Of a stretch of 15,300 nucleotides of DNA, positions 1-5,986 are shown piece after piece. Below the pieces are notes generated by a model. The model did no database searches, was not told the origin of the DNA, and worked only from the letters and a program-made list of their open reading frames with translations. The translations under genes were made by a program, and so were the position numbers. This stretch comes from an uncultured Collinsella sp. GTDB lineage: Bacteria > Actinomycetota > Coriobacteriia > Coriobacteriales > Coriobacteriaceae. Location of the stretch: positions 1-15,300 of the forward strand of contig CAUGNZ010000035.1 of the NCBI GenBank assembly GCA_959601045.1, given 5' to 3'. Positions within the stretch are counted from its first letter, which is position 1, and each line of letters begins with the position of its first letter.

Positions 1-288
1 TTACTTGGTGTGTTGGGGGCCAGTCGGCCCCCAAACCTGAACATATTCCACCGCAACTTCGTTTGATGGGCATTGACCCGCAGACCTGCCAAAAAGGGAC
101 AGGTTTATTTTGGCAGGTTTTATCTGGGAAAATGTCGCAAGACAACTGCCTCTCTAGCACCCCTCTAACTTCGAGAGGCACTTGAGAGGCGTCTCGGCCG
201 CACCTACTTTTTCCGATAGCGGCGGTTACAGCTCGTCGATGAACCCATTACTTCAATGAGTCCTTTATCCGGCAGCATTGGCATTCCG
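1..288. other. Non-coding left edge with GC hairpin
   Basis: No convincing gene is visible here. Positions 13-21 (TTGGGGGCC) pair with 26-34 (GGCCCCCAA) around an AGTC loop. This is a 9-bp stem with no T-run on either side, perhaps the 3' end signal of a gene outside the window. One copy of a 45-bp repeat follows (84-128). Positions 147-190 hold degenerate versions of the CTCTAA/GAGAGG words seen in full form further on, with TGCCTCTC at 147-154 inverted at 173-180. Confidence 0.5.
84..128. repeat. 45-bp hairpin repeat, copy 1
   Basis: This stretch is identical over 45 bases to 1337-1381. Its arms CCTGCCAAAA (85-94) and TTTTGGCAGG (108-117) form a 10-bp stem around a 13-nt loop (95-107) that contains GGGACAGG. 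TTTTAT follows on the + strand, so the unit resembles a + strand intrinsic terminator, although no complete + strand gene ends here. ACCTG...CAGGT inside the unit allows a competing smaller hairpin. It is most likely an interspersed palindromic repeat of the genome. Confidence 0.85.
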
Positions 289-440
289 TCTCTCTAAACC
301 AATAGATTTATCTCTCTAACTTTAGAGAGATAAGCACTTTGTTTTAGAGAGACCTTTAGAGAGATATAACGAATTCGCTGCTAGATTACCTAAGGCTGTC
401 TCTCTAACCGACTTTATCTTTAGAGAGACATTTAGAGAGA
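289..440. promoter_or_regulatory. Cluster of eight TTAGAGAGA / TCTCTCTAA sites
   Basis: Eight exact copies of one 9-mer lie in 152 bp. The TCTCTCTAA orientation is at 289, 311 and 399. The TTAGAGAGA orientation is at 322, 344, 356, 420 and 432. The copies at 311 and 322 form a perfect inverted repeat with 11-bp arms (309-319 and 322-332) and a 2-nt spacer. Centre-to-centre distances are about 22, 11, 22, 12, 43, 21 and 12, all near multiples of the DNA helical turn. The region is AT-richer than its surroundings and has no ORF. It looks like an array of protein-binding sites. The binding protein and the controlled gene are unknown. Confidence 0.7.
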
Positions 441-462
441 CGAGCGCGACCCCTCTAATGAA

Positions 463-576
463 TGGAACACCGCAGCCGACAGCTACGGCATCGGCGCCCA
501 GATCGCCGAGCGCGCCAGCACCCAGGCAAGCAGCTGCGTCGAAGCCACCGTCATCGACCTCGGCGCATACCTTTAG
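463..576 (+). pseudogene. C-terminal coding remnant without a start
   Basis: A 37-codon stretch ending in TAG reads WNTAADSYGIGAQIAERAST, then QASSCVEATVIDLGAYL. Nearly every codon ends in C or G, as in real genes of this window. There is no ATG, GTG or TTG in frame before the upstream stop, and the sequence on its 5' side is the TTAGAGAGA cluster, so the 5' part of any gene is missing. The stop overlaps the convergent stop codon of the phosphatase gene. The spacing of GxxIAERA, then VxD and GxY faintly recalls the C-terminal part of ribosomal protein L18, but about three extra residues are needed. I treat that as a weak hint only. Confidence 0.35.
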
Positions 577-1223
577 CGCACGGCCTTGACCGCCGCTGTC
601 AGATCGAACAGCGTATCGAGCACGGCCTCGCAGCCATCCGCCACGTCCTGCGGCAGCGGCAAGATATCGGGCACGGCAAAGACATGGCAGCCGGCCGTGA
701 TACCCGAGACGCAGCCGTTGCGAGAATCCTCGACCACGGCGCACTCTTCGGGAGCAAAGCTCGCGCGCTCGCAAGCGAGCAGGTAAATTGCGGGGTCGGG
801 CTTGCCATATGCGACGTCCTCGCCGAAGGTCACCGTTTCAAACTTGTCAAAGAGGCCGACCGTCTTAAGGTTGCGCTCGGCCGCAACGCGGCGCGACGAC
901 GTCGCAAGGCCCACGTGATAGCCCGCAGCCAGCAGCTCGTCGAGACACTCGGCGGCGCCGGCCTTAAGCTCCAGGTCGGTCTTGGCCATCTCGGTGTGTA
1001 GCTCAATGTTGCGGGCAAAAATCGCGTCGGCGGTTTCGCCCTTGCCGTAATGCGCCTCAAGGATGTCCTTAACATCGGCATTCGAACGGCCGATAAACTG
1101 ATGGATTAACGCATCATCAATCGCGATCCCCAGCTCAGCGGCGCCCACCCTCCATGCCCTCATGTCCAAACGCTCGGTATCGATCAGCGTTCCGTCCATG
1201 TCAAAAATAACAGCCTTGATCAT
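573..1223 (-). CDS. HAD-superfamily phosphatase / beta-phosphoglucomutase-like
   Basis: This 216-residue protein is of the haloacid dehalogenase superfamily, subfamily I, the group of beta-phosphoglucomutase and small sugar-phosphate phosphatases. The nucleophile motif is FDMDGTLIDTE near the N-terminus (Asp8, Asp10). A TSS motif II, GKPDP (motif III lysine) and VVEDSRNG (motif IV acids) follow in order. The helical cap lies between motifs I and II. The start is the ATG before IKAVIF, preceded by AAGGGG on the coding strand. A longer in-frame extension upstream runs through AT-rich promoter-like DNA and the repeat, so it was rejected. The gene is separated from the sugar operon upstream by a hairpin and appears to be its own unit. 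Substrate is unknown. A house-cleaning sugar-phosphate phosphatase is the default expectation. Confidence 0.9.
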   Translation of the reverse strand: MIKAVIFDMDGTLIDTERLDMRAWRVGAAELGIAIDDALIHQFIGRSNADVKDILEAHYGKGETADAIFARNIELHTEMAKTDLELKAGAAECLDELLAAGYHVGLATSSRRVAAERNLKTVGLFDKFETVTFGEDVAYGKPDPAIYLLACERASFAPEECAVVEDSRNGCVSGITAGCHVFAVPDILPLPQDVADGCEAVLDTLFDLTAAVKAVR

Positions 1224-1336
1224 ATCGGCCCCTTCATCGGCTTGCGTTACCGCAAATCTACTGCACGTCACAAACTTGTATATAACGTATATATCATATT
1301 GTACTTTCGTTACATAGACAGAAGCCTTATGACGTA
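1224..1336 (-). promoter_or_regulatory. AT-rich leader of the HAD gene with TATATA palindrome
   Basis: The segment before the phosphatase gene is unusually AT-rich for this window. TATATA at 1279-1284 and TATATA at 1288-1293 flank ACG, giving an inverted repeat of operator type. TGTA and TACA words nearby form a second weak pair. A promoter is expected here, but no -35/-10 pair is good enough to place it. Confidence 0.35.
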
Positions 1337-1381
1337 ACCTGCCAAAAAGGGACAGGTTTATTTTGGCAGGTTTTATCTGGG
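1337..1381. repeat. 45-bp hairpin repeat, copy 2
   Basis: This copy is identical to 84-128, in the same orientation and about 1.25 kb away. It lies between the phosphatase promoter region and the 3' end of the sugar operon. The same 10-bp stem CCTGCCAAAA/TTTTGGCAGG is present. The two copies directly flank the segment holding the TTAGAGAGA cluster and the phosphatase gene. Confidence 0.85.
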
Positions 1382-1393
1382 GAAACGCAAACA

Positions 1394-1428
1394 GGGCCGC
1401 GACACCTATATGGCGTCGCGGCCCTTTT
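1394..1428. terminator. GC-rich hairpin after the EIIA gene
   Basis: GGGCCGCGAC (1394-1403) pairs with GTCGCGGCCC (1415-1424) around an 11-nt loop. The T-run (TTTT, 1425-1428) is on the + strand. On the - strand the stem is followed only by TGTTTGCG. It probably ends the sugar operon transcript, which reads in from the right, but in that direction it is a weak-tailed terminator. Confidence 0.55.
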
Positions 1429-1467
1429 CCTTGGAGAAGGATCGATTGATTGAACGGGATGACCGTT

Positions 1468-1920
1468 CTAGTCTTCGAGTCCGCTATTGATGAGCTCCGC
1501 AATCTCAACGGGATCGGTGCTTTCGCGCACCTTGTCACGGAAGTCGGCATCCATCAGCATCACGGCAGCCTTGGAGAGCAGACGCAGGTGCGTAGTTCCA
1601 GCTTCGCCGGCGGGCACGTACAGTGCGAGCGCAACATCGACGGGCACCCCATCGAAACTCGGCCACTCGACGGGCTCGGCCAGTTTGAGCACGGCAACGC
1701 CCGGCGTATGGATCGCGTCGCTCTTGGCATGCGGAACGGCAAAACCGGCGACGAGGCCAGTCTCGGCCTCGTTTTCGCGAGCAATAAAAGCCGCCTCTAC
1801 AGCAGATGCGTCATCGGCAAAACCAAGCTCAACAGCCTGCTCGGACAGATAATGCAGCGCGTCCTCGCGCGAGGCGGCGGCGTAGCCAATCGTCACTTGG
1901 TTGGCAGATACAAACCCCAT
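1468..1920 (-). CDS. PTS fructose-type EIIA component
   Basis: This 150-residue cytoplasmic phosphocarrier matches the fructose/mannitol-type EIIA fold (PTS_EIIA_2). The phospho-accepting histidine is His64 in the motif AVPHAKSDAI. EIIA takes phosphate from HPr and passes it to the EIIB cysteine of the membrane permease. It is the last gene of the operon, whose first gene encodes EIIBC, so the two presumably work as one transporter although they are about 4 kb apart. The gap to the preceding transketolase gene is 12 nt and contains the ribosome site AAGGAAGG. A free-standing EIIA with a split EIIBC is a normal arrangement. Sugar specificity cannot be read from it. Confidence 0.93.
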   Translation of the reverse strand: MGFVSANQVTIGYAAASREDALHYLSEQAVELGFADDASAVEAAFIARENEAETGLVAGFAVPHAKSDAIHTPGVAVLKLAEPVEWPSFDGVPVDVALALYVPAGEAGTTHLRLLSKAAVMLMDADFRDKVRESTDPVEIAELINSGLED

Positions 1921-1932
1921 GGAAAACCTTCC

Positions 1933-2871
1933 TTACAACACGGACCTGACCGCGGCTTCGATGCCGTCGGCGTCCAAACCGTACTTGTGCAGCAAATCGA
2001 CCGCAGGGCCGGACTCGCCATATACATCGCGCACGCCGACGCGTCGCATCGGCACCGGATGCTGTTCCGCGAGCACCGAGGCCACGGCCTCGCCAAGACC
2101 GCCGATAATCGAATGCTCCTCGGCGGTGACCACGCGACCAGTCTTCTTGGCGCTGGCAACCACCAGGCGCTCATCAAGCGGCTTGATCGTGTGCATGTTG
2201 ATGACCTCGGCGTCGATACCATCGGCAGCGAGCGCCTCGGCAGCCTCAAGCGCCTCGGCGACCATGAGGCCACAAGCGACGATGGTCACATCGGACCCCT
2301 CGCGCACGACCACGCCGCGACCAATCTTGAACTCATAGTCCTCGCGGTCGTTGATGACCGGTGTTGCCAGGCGGCCGAAGCGCATGTAGACCGGCCCCTC
2401 AAACTCATAGGCGGCGCGCACGCAAGCGCGAGCCTCGATGTCATCGGCGGGAACGATCACCGTCATACCCGGGATCGTGCGCATGAGCGCGATGTCCTCG
2501 CAGCACTGATGCGTTGCGCCGTCTTCACCGACCGATATACCCGCATGCGTGGCGCCGATTTTGACGTTGAGGTGCGGATAGCCGATGGAATTACGCACTT
2601 GTTCGTACGCGCGGCCGGCGGCGAACATGGCAAATGTGCTCGCAAAGGCGACGTGACCCGTGGTCGCAATGCCGGCGGCAAGCCCCATCAAGTTGCTCTC
2701 GGCAATGCCGGCATCGTAGAAGCGCTCAGGATGCGCAGCCTTAAACTTACCCGTCTGCGTTGCGGCGGCCAGGTCGGCATCGAGAACCACAAAGTCATCG
2801 CGCTCATTGCCCAGCTCGACAAGTGCCTCGCCGTAGCTAACGCGCGTGGCGACCTTCTTGACGTCTGCCAT
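1933..2871 (-). CDS. Transketolase, C-terminal half
   Basis: The 312-residue protein carries the pyrimidine-binding and C-terminal domains of a split transketolase. DAGIAESN contains the conserved glutamate (Glu58) that activates the aminopyrimidine of thiamine diphosphate. HAGISVGEDGATHQ (109-121) and the GPVYMRFGR region are typical of transketolase rather than of DXS. Its ATG overlaps the stop of the N-half gene by one base (TAATG), so the two halves are translationally coupled and should be made in equal amounts to form an (alpha-beta)2 enzyme. It transfers two-carbon ketol units between phosphosugars. A DXS-like or dehydrogenase E1-like function is less likely, given the sugar operon context. 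Confidence 0.93.
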   Translation of the reverse strand: MADVKKVATRVSYGEALVELGNERDDFVVLDADLAAATQTGKFKAAHPERFYDAGIAESNLMGLAAGIATTGHVAFASTFAMFAAGRAYEQVRNSIGYPHLNVKIGATHAGISVGEDGATHQCCEDIALMRTIPGMTVIVPADDIEARACVRAAYEFEGPVYMRFGRLATPVINDREDYEFKIGRGVVVREGSDVTIVACGLMVAEALEAAEALAADGIDAEVINMHTIKPLDERLVVASAKKTGRVVTAEEHSIIGGLGEAVASVLAEQHPVPMRRVGVRDVYGESGPAVDLLHKYGLDADGIEAAVRSVL

Positions 2872-3701
2872 TAGAGCTCCTCCCCTGCTGCTGCGAGCTC
2901 GGCCATGGCCTGCTCAAACTGTTCATCGTTGGGTGCCTTGCCGTGCCAGCCCACCTGGTTTTCCATAAAGGAGACGCCCTTGCCCTTCACCGTCTCGGCG
3001 ATGATAGCGACGGGCGCGCCGGTCACCTCGCGAGCCTCGGCGAAAGCCGCCTCAATCTGCGCCATGTCATTGCCATCGGCTAGCTCGATCACATGCCACT
3101 TAAAGGCGCGGAACTTGTCGGCAAGCGGCATAGCCGAGTTAACTTCGTCGATACTGCCGTCAATTTGCAGGCCATTGTGATCGACGATAGCGACAAGGTT
3201 ATCCAGGTCGTGGTTGCCGGCGAACATTGCCGCCTCCCACACCTGGCCTTCCTCGCACTCACCGTCGCCCAACAGCGTGTAGACGCGGTAGCTGTCACCC
3301 CAGTGCTTTGCGGCGAGTGCCATTCCAACCGCGGCGGAGATACCCTGACCGAGCGATCCGGTGGACATATCAACACCCGGGGTGTCGTTCATGTTGGGAT
3401 GGCCCTGCAGTCGGCTGCCAATATGGCGGAGCGTCTCGAGCTCTTCGACGGGAAAATAGCCGCGATTTGCCAACACCGAATACAGGCCCGGCGCCGCGTG
3501 ACCCTTGGAGAGCACAAAGCGGTCTCGATCGGCCTTGTGAGGGTCGGCAGGATCGATATTCATTTCCTCAAAGTACAGATACGTCATGATGTCGGCAGCA
3601 CCGAGCGATCCACCCGGATGTCCCGACTTGGCCGCGTGCACCGCAGTCACGACACCCTTCCTGACCTCATTGGCGACCTTCGCCAGCTCCTGGTTGGTCA
3701 T
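2871..3701 (-). CDS. Transketolase, N-terminal half
   Basis: This 276-residue protein is the thiamine-diphosphate/Mg binding half of transketolase. The cofactor motif runs from GDGECEEGQVW at residue 145 to DHN at 176, the usual GDG-(about 30)-N spacing. GHPGG (28-31 region) and SKGHAAPG (65-72) hold the histidines that contact cofactor and substrate. The start is the ATG before TNQELAKV, with GAGAGGAA upstream. An in-frame extension of 20 codons runs through the intergenic hairpin and was rejected. It lies downstream of transaldolase and is coupled to the C-half. Together they would interconvert fructose-6-P, sedoheptulose-7-P, xylulose-5-P, ribose-5-P and erythrose-4-P. Confidence 0.93.
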   Translation of the reverse strand: MTNQELAKVANEVRKGVVTAVHAAKSGHPGGSLGAADIMTYLYFEEMNIDPADPHKADRDRFVLSKGHAAPGLYSVLANRGYFPVEELETLRHIGSRLQGHPNMNDTPGVDMSTGSLGQGISAAVGMALAAKHWGDSYRVYTLLGDGECEEGQVWEAAMFAGNHDLDNLVAIVDHNGLQIDGSIDEVNSAMPLADKFRAFKWHVIELADGNDMAQIEAAFAEAREVTGAPVAIIAETVKGKGVSFMENQVGWHGKAPNDEQFEQAMAELAAAGEEL

Positions 3702-3724
3702 ACGAATTCCTCTCTTGAGAACAA

Positions 3725-3753
3725 CCCCGGCACCGGATGACGCGATGCCGGGG
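3725..3753. other. Intercistronic hairpin between tal and transketolase genes
   Basis: CCCCGGCA (3725-3732) pairs with TGCCGGGG (3746-3753) over a 13-nt loop. No T-run follows, so it is more likely an mRNA stability or processing element than a terminator. It lies in the 63-nt gap between the transaldolase stop and the transketolase start. Confidence 0.6.
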
Positions 3754-3764
3754 CAATCCACTCG

Positions 3765-4448
3765 TTAAGCCTGAGCGACGACCTTCTGCCAGTCAGCCTC
3801 AAAAGAGGCGAGGCCCTGGTCGGTCAGCGGGTGATGCAGGCACTTCTTGAGAGCGACCATGGGGACGGTCGTGATATCGGCACCGAGCAGCGCCGCCTGG
3901 GTCACGTGATTGGGCGTGCGGACAGATGCGGTGATGATCTCGACGGTGTCGTCGACGTTCTTGCCAGTCCAGTCATAGTTCTTGATGCAGGTCACAACGT
4001 TGTCGAGCTGCGAGATACCGTCCTCGGCGATGTCGTCGAAGCGTCCCACAAACGGGCTGATGTAGCGGGCACCGGCGTTGGCGGCCATGAGGGCCTGCGT
4101 CGGCGAGAAGACAAGCGTCATGTTGACGCGCACGCCTGCATCGGCCAACGCGCGGCAGGCGGCGAGGCCGGCCTCGCACACGGGAAGCTTAACCACGATG
4201 TTGGGAGCCAGAGCGGCAAGGCGCTTGCCCTCCTCGATCATGCCCTCGGCCGTGGTGGCGGTAGACTCGGCAGACACGGGCAGACCCTCGCAGAGCTCGG
4301 CAATCTTGAGCATATGGGGCTCAAAGTCGGCGAGCTTACCGCCGGTCTTGGCATACAGGGACGGATTGGTGGTAACACCGGCCAGGCAGCCCCAGCTCTT
4401 GGCCTCGGCGATCTCGTCAAGGTTGGCGGTATCGATAAAGAACTTCAT
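3765..4448 (-). CDS. Transaldolase (small MipB/TalC family)
   Basis: This 227-residue class I aldolase is of the short transaldolase family that also contains fructose-6-phosphate aldolase (FSA). The Schiff-base lysine is Lys87 in NIVVKLPV, and GVTTNPSL is the N-terminal signature. Two positions that separate the subgroups point to true transaldolase. Glu61 in AESTATTAEGM replaces the FSA glutamine, and Phe133 in ISPFVGRFDD replaces the FSA tyrosine. It would move a dihydroxyacetone unit between fructose-6-P or sedoheptulose-7-P and an aldose phosphate. The start has a strong AGAAGGAG 8 nt upstream. A terminator-like hairpin separates it from the GatZ-like gene, so it may be expressed at a lower level or from an extra promoter. 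Confidence 0.93.
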   Translation of the reverse strand: MKFFIDTANLDEIAEAKSWGCLAGVTTNPSLYAKTGGKLADFEPHMLKIAELCEGLPVSAESTATTAEGMIEEGKRLAALAPNIVVKLPVCEAGLAACRALADAGVRVNMTLVFSPTQALMAANAGARYISPFVGRFDDIAEDGISQLDNVVTCIKNYDWTGKNVDDTVEIITASVRTPNHVTQAALLGADITTVPMVALKKCLHHPLTDQGLASFEADWQKVVAQA

Positions 4449-4485
4449 GGTGCAAACTCCTTCTAAGGAATCCAAAACTCAAAAA

Positions 4486-4516
4486 ATAGGACAAAGGGGA
4501 TGTCCCTTTGTCCTAT
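4486..4516 (-). terminator. Strong hairpin plus T-run between gatZ-like and tal genes
   Basis: ATAGGACAAAGGG (4486-4498) and CCCTTTGTCCTAT (4504-4516) form a perfect 13-bp stem with a 5-nt loop. On the - strand, the transcribed strand, it is followed by TTTTT (4485-4481). This is a good intrinsic terminator placed inside the operon. The loop-side word GGGATGTCCC resembles the GGGACA words in the 45-bp repeats, so it may also be a repeat family member. Confidence 0.7.
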
Positions 4517-4518
4517 GT

Positions 4519-4554
4519 GCCGGGCCCGCAGCTGGGACATGCCCCGGACCCGGC
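4519..4554. other. Second hairpin just after the gatZ-like gene
   Basis: GCCGGG (4519-4524) pairs with CCCGGC (4549-4554). After one mismatch, CCG (4526-4528) pairs with CGG (4545-4547), and the loop is 16 nt. It begins about 20 nt after the GatZ-like stop codon on the - strand and lies directly before the T-tailed hairpin. Confidence 0.5.
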
Positions 4555-4573
4555 GTCGTGTAGGAAAAGCTAC

Positions 4574-5842
4574 TTAGAGAGCCTTCTCGATGCGGCTCGT
4601 GACGCCCTTGAGGTTAAGGCCGACGACGTACTGCTTGATCGGGCGCTTGATGTGCTCGATCACAAAGCGCTTGCCGTCGATGTCCTGGGCAGCGAGGTTG
4701 CGATAGAGTTTCTCGACCTGCTCCTTGACCTCGGGATCGTTAAAGGCGTAGTGGCCGGAGACATCCAGAATCTTCAGGCTGAGCTCGTCGTCGGCCAGGA
4801 TGTCGTCAACCTGCAGGTTGACGTCGTCGCCGGTCATCCACTTGCGCCAACGCTCGGTCTTGATAGCCTTGACCAGCAGCGTGTGATACAGGTCGGAGGG
4901 ATCGTCGCACAGGCCGTTGTCGACCAGAATCTGCTCGGTAGCGCAGAGTTTGAGGTAAGCGCGGGTCTCCTCGGTGCCATACTGCGGAGCAACGTTGGAG
5001 GCGGTCACGTGTGCCGGGATATGCTCGAGCAGCGTCGCGTCATCCAGGTAGTCGGCGTTGTGCTCCTTCAGACCCACGCCGTAGCGCTTGGCCATGTCGG
5101 CGAGCTCGCGGGCATTCTTAAAGTTGTAATGACCGACCTGCTCGGTCCAACGGGTGAGCGTACCGGTCTGGCCGACGATAAAGGTGGGCATGGGGCAGCC
5201 GCGCTTCTCGAGCTCGGGCTGCAGCTGAGAAATAAACTCCTCGTACTTATCGGTAGAGGTCAAGCCGCCATTGGTCTCCTCGGTACCGACCTCATAGGCG
5301 ACCTCGGGAAGGTTATGCTCGCGACGGTACTGCTCAAGGTAGTCGATAAGATCAATCGTGCGGCGAAGCACCACGTCGAGCGGAATAACCTTGCCGATCT
5401 GATAGGGGTCCTTGGTGGGGTCGACCATCAGCAGGTCAAAGCCTGCCTCCATGTCGGCGACGAAGGACTTGCGGGCGAGCTCCATGGCCTCGTCCTCGGG
5501 CAGGTGGGCGTTACGCTCCTCGTCGCGCTGCCACGGACCGCCGTGATCGCGGCACAGGTAGTACGGACCGGTGTAGCCCACCTCGTCGGCAACCTTCTTA
5601 ATGTCGGCGGCAAAGCGCGTCTGGTCCCAGCCGTTGACGTAGCCGGCGCCCATCTCGTCCATATCGACCTGGTTGCGGCTAGCGATAAACATGGGCGGGA
5701 AATCCTCGTCCTTGGCAAGCTCGAACACGGCCTGAATCAGGTTGGGGCTCATGGGGCCAATGCCGACCATGGTTGCGTGATCGCCGCTATCCTGCAGCTT
5801 GAGCATGCCCTGAACGGCCTGACGGATGGTGAGATTGGACAT
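4574..5842 (-). CDS. GatZ/KbaZ-like protein (tagatose-bisphosphate aldolase, non-catalytic-subunit family)
   Basis: This 422-residue protein matches the size of GatZ/KbaZ (about 420) and keeps family landmarks: SRNQVD (55-60), RDHGGP (98-103), DPTKDP (141-146), EVGTEETNGG (184-193) and KEHNADYLDD (259-268). Classical GatZ/KbaZ is a helper of the class II aldolase GatY/KbaY, but no such subunit is encoded here. Some stand-alone members of this family act as ketose-phosphate 4-epimerases, for example interconverting tagatose-6-P and fructose-6-P, or as uronate epimerases. Given a PTS upstream and transaldolase/transketolase downstream, a stand-alone epimerase acting on the imported sugar phosphate is my preferred inference. 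The start has AGAAGGAG 7 nt upstream. The protein seems divergent from the E. coli proteins. Confidence 0.85.
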   Translation of the reverse strand: MSNLTIRQAVQGMLKLQDSGDHATMVGIGPMSPNLIQAVFELAKDEDFPPMFIASRNQVDMDEMGAGYVNGWDQTRFAADIKKVADEVGYTGPYYLCRDHGGPWQRDEERNAHLPEDEAMELARKSFVADMEAGFDLLMVDPTKDPYQIGKVIPLDVVLRRTIDLIDYLEQYRREHNLPEVAYEVGTEETNGGLTSTDKYEEFISQLQPELEKRGCPMPTFIVGQTGTLTRWTEQVGHYNFKNARELADMAKRYGVGLKEHNADYLDDATLLEHIPAHVTASNVAPQYGTEETRAYLKLCATEQILVDNGLCDDPSDLYHTLLVKAIKTERWRKWMTGDDVNLQVDDILADDELSLKILDVSGHYAFNDPEVKEQVEKLYRNLAAQDIDGKRFVIEHIKRPIKQYVVGLNLKGVTSRIEKAL

Positions 5843-5912
5843 TTTGTTCTCCTTCTCCAGAGGATTTTTGACAAAAGTTCCCTGGGACCCAGATGCGGGC
5901 CCTATCAGTGCA

Positions 5913-5971
5913 GATGGATTTTGTTGTGTAGGGGCGGTTGTGCGGAGTCAAATCCATCCCTCCGCACAACC
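5913..5971 (-). other. Possible H-type pseudoknot between EIIBC and gatZ-like genes
   Basis: In the 144-nt gap, GGTTGTGCGGA (5936-5946) pairs with TCCGCACAACC (5961-5971), an 11-bp stem. The loop of that stem contains AAATCCATC (5950-5958), which is fully complementary to GATGGATTT (5913-5921) lying outside it. As - strand RNA this gives two stems of 11 and 9 bp with connectors of 2, 3 and 14 nt, a sterically reasonable pseudoknot. No T-run follows. It may protect the upstream mRNA end or respond to a ligand. Confidence 0.45.
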
Positions 5972-5986
5972 GGAGTCCTTAAAGGT

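Noticed and set aside
289..440. CRISPR-like repeat array
   Set aside because: The repeats are only 9 bp, occur in both orientations, and their spacing is 11-43 bp with no spacer-like regularity. No cas genes are present.
1394..1428. Terminator of a + strand gene
   Set aside because: No + strand gene reads into this hairpin, although the T-run is on that strand. It is more likely the weak-tailed end of the - strand operon.
2869..2873. Frameshift splitting a single transketolase gene
   Set aside because: Split transketolases are common, both halves have normal domain ends, and TAATG is a standard coupling overlap.
1450..2874. Long + strand open frame across EIIA and transketolase C-half
   Set aside because: The - strand encodes two recognisable proteins with ribosome sites. 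The + strand translation has no family features.
3765..4448. Fructose-6-phosphate aldolase (FSA) call
   Set aside because: The two discriminating positions are Glu61 and Phe133, as in transaldolase, not Gln and Tyr.
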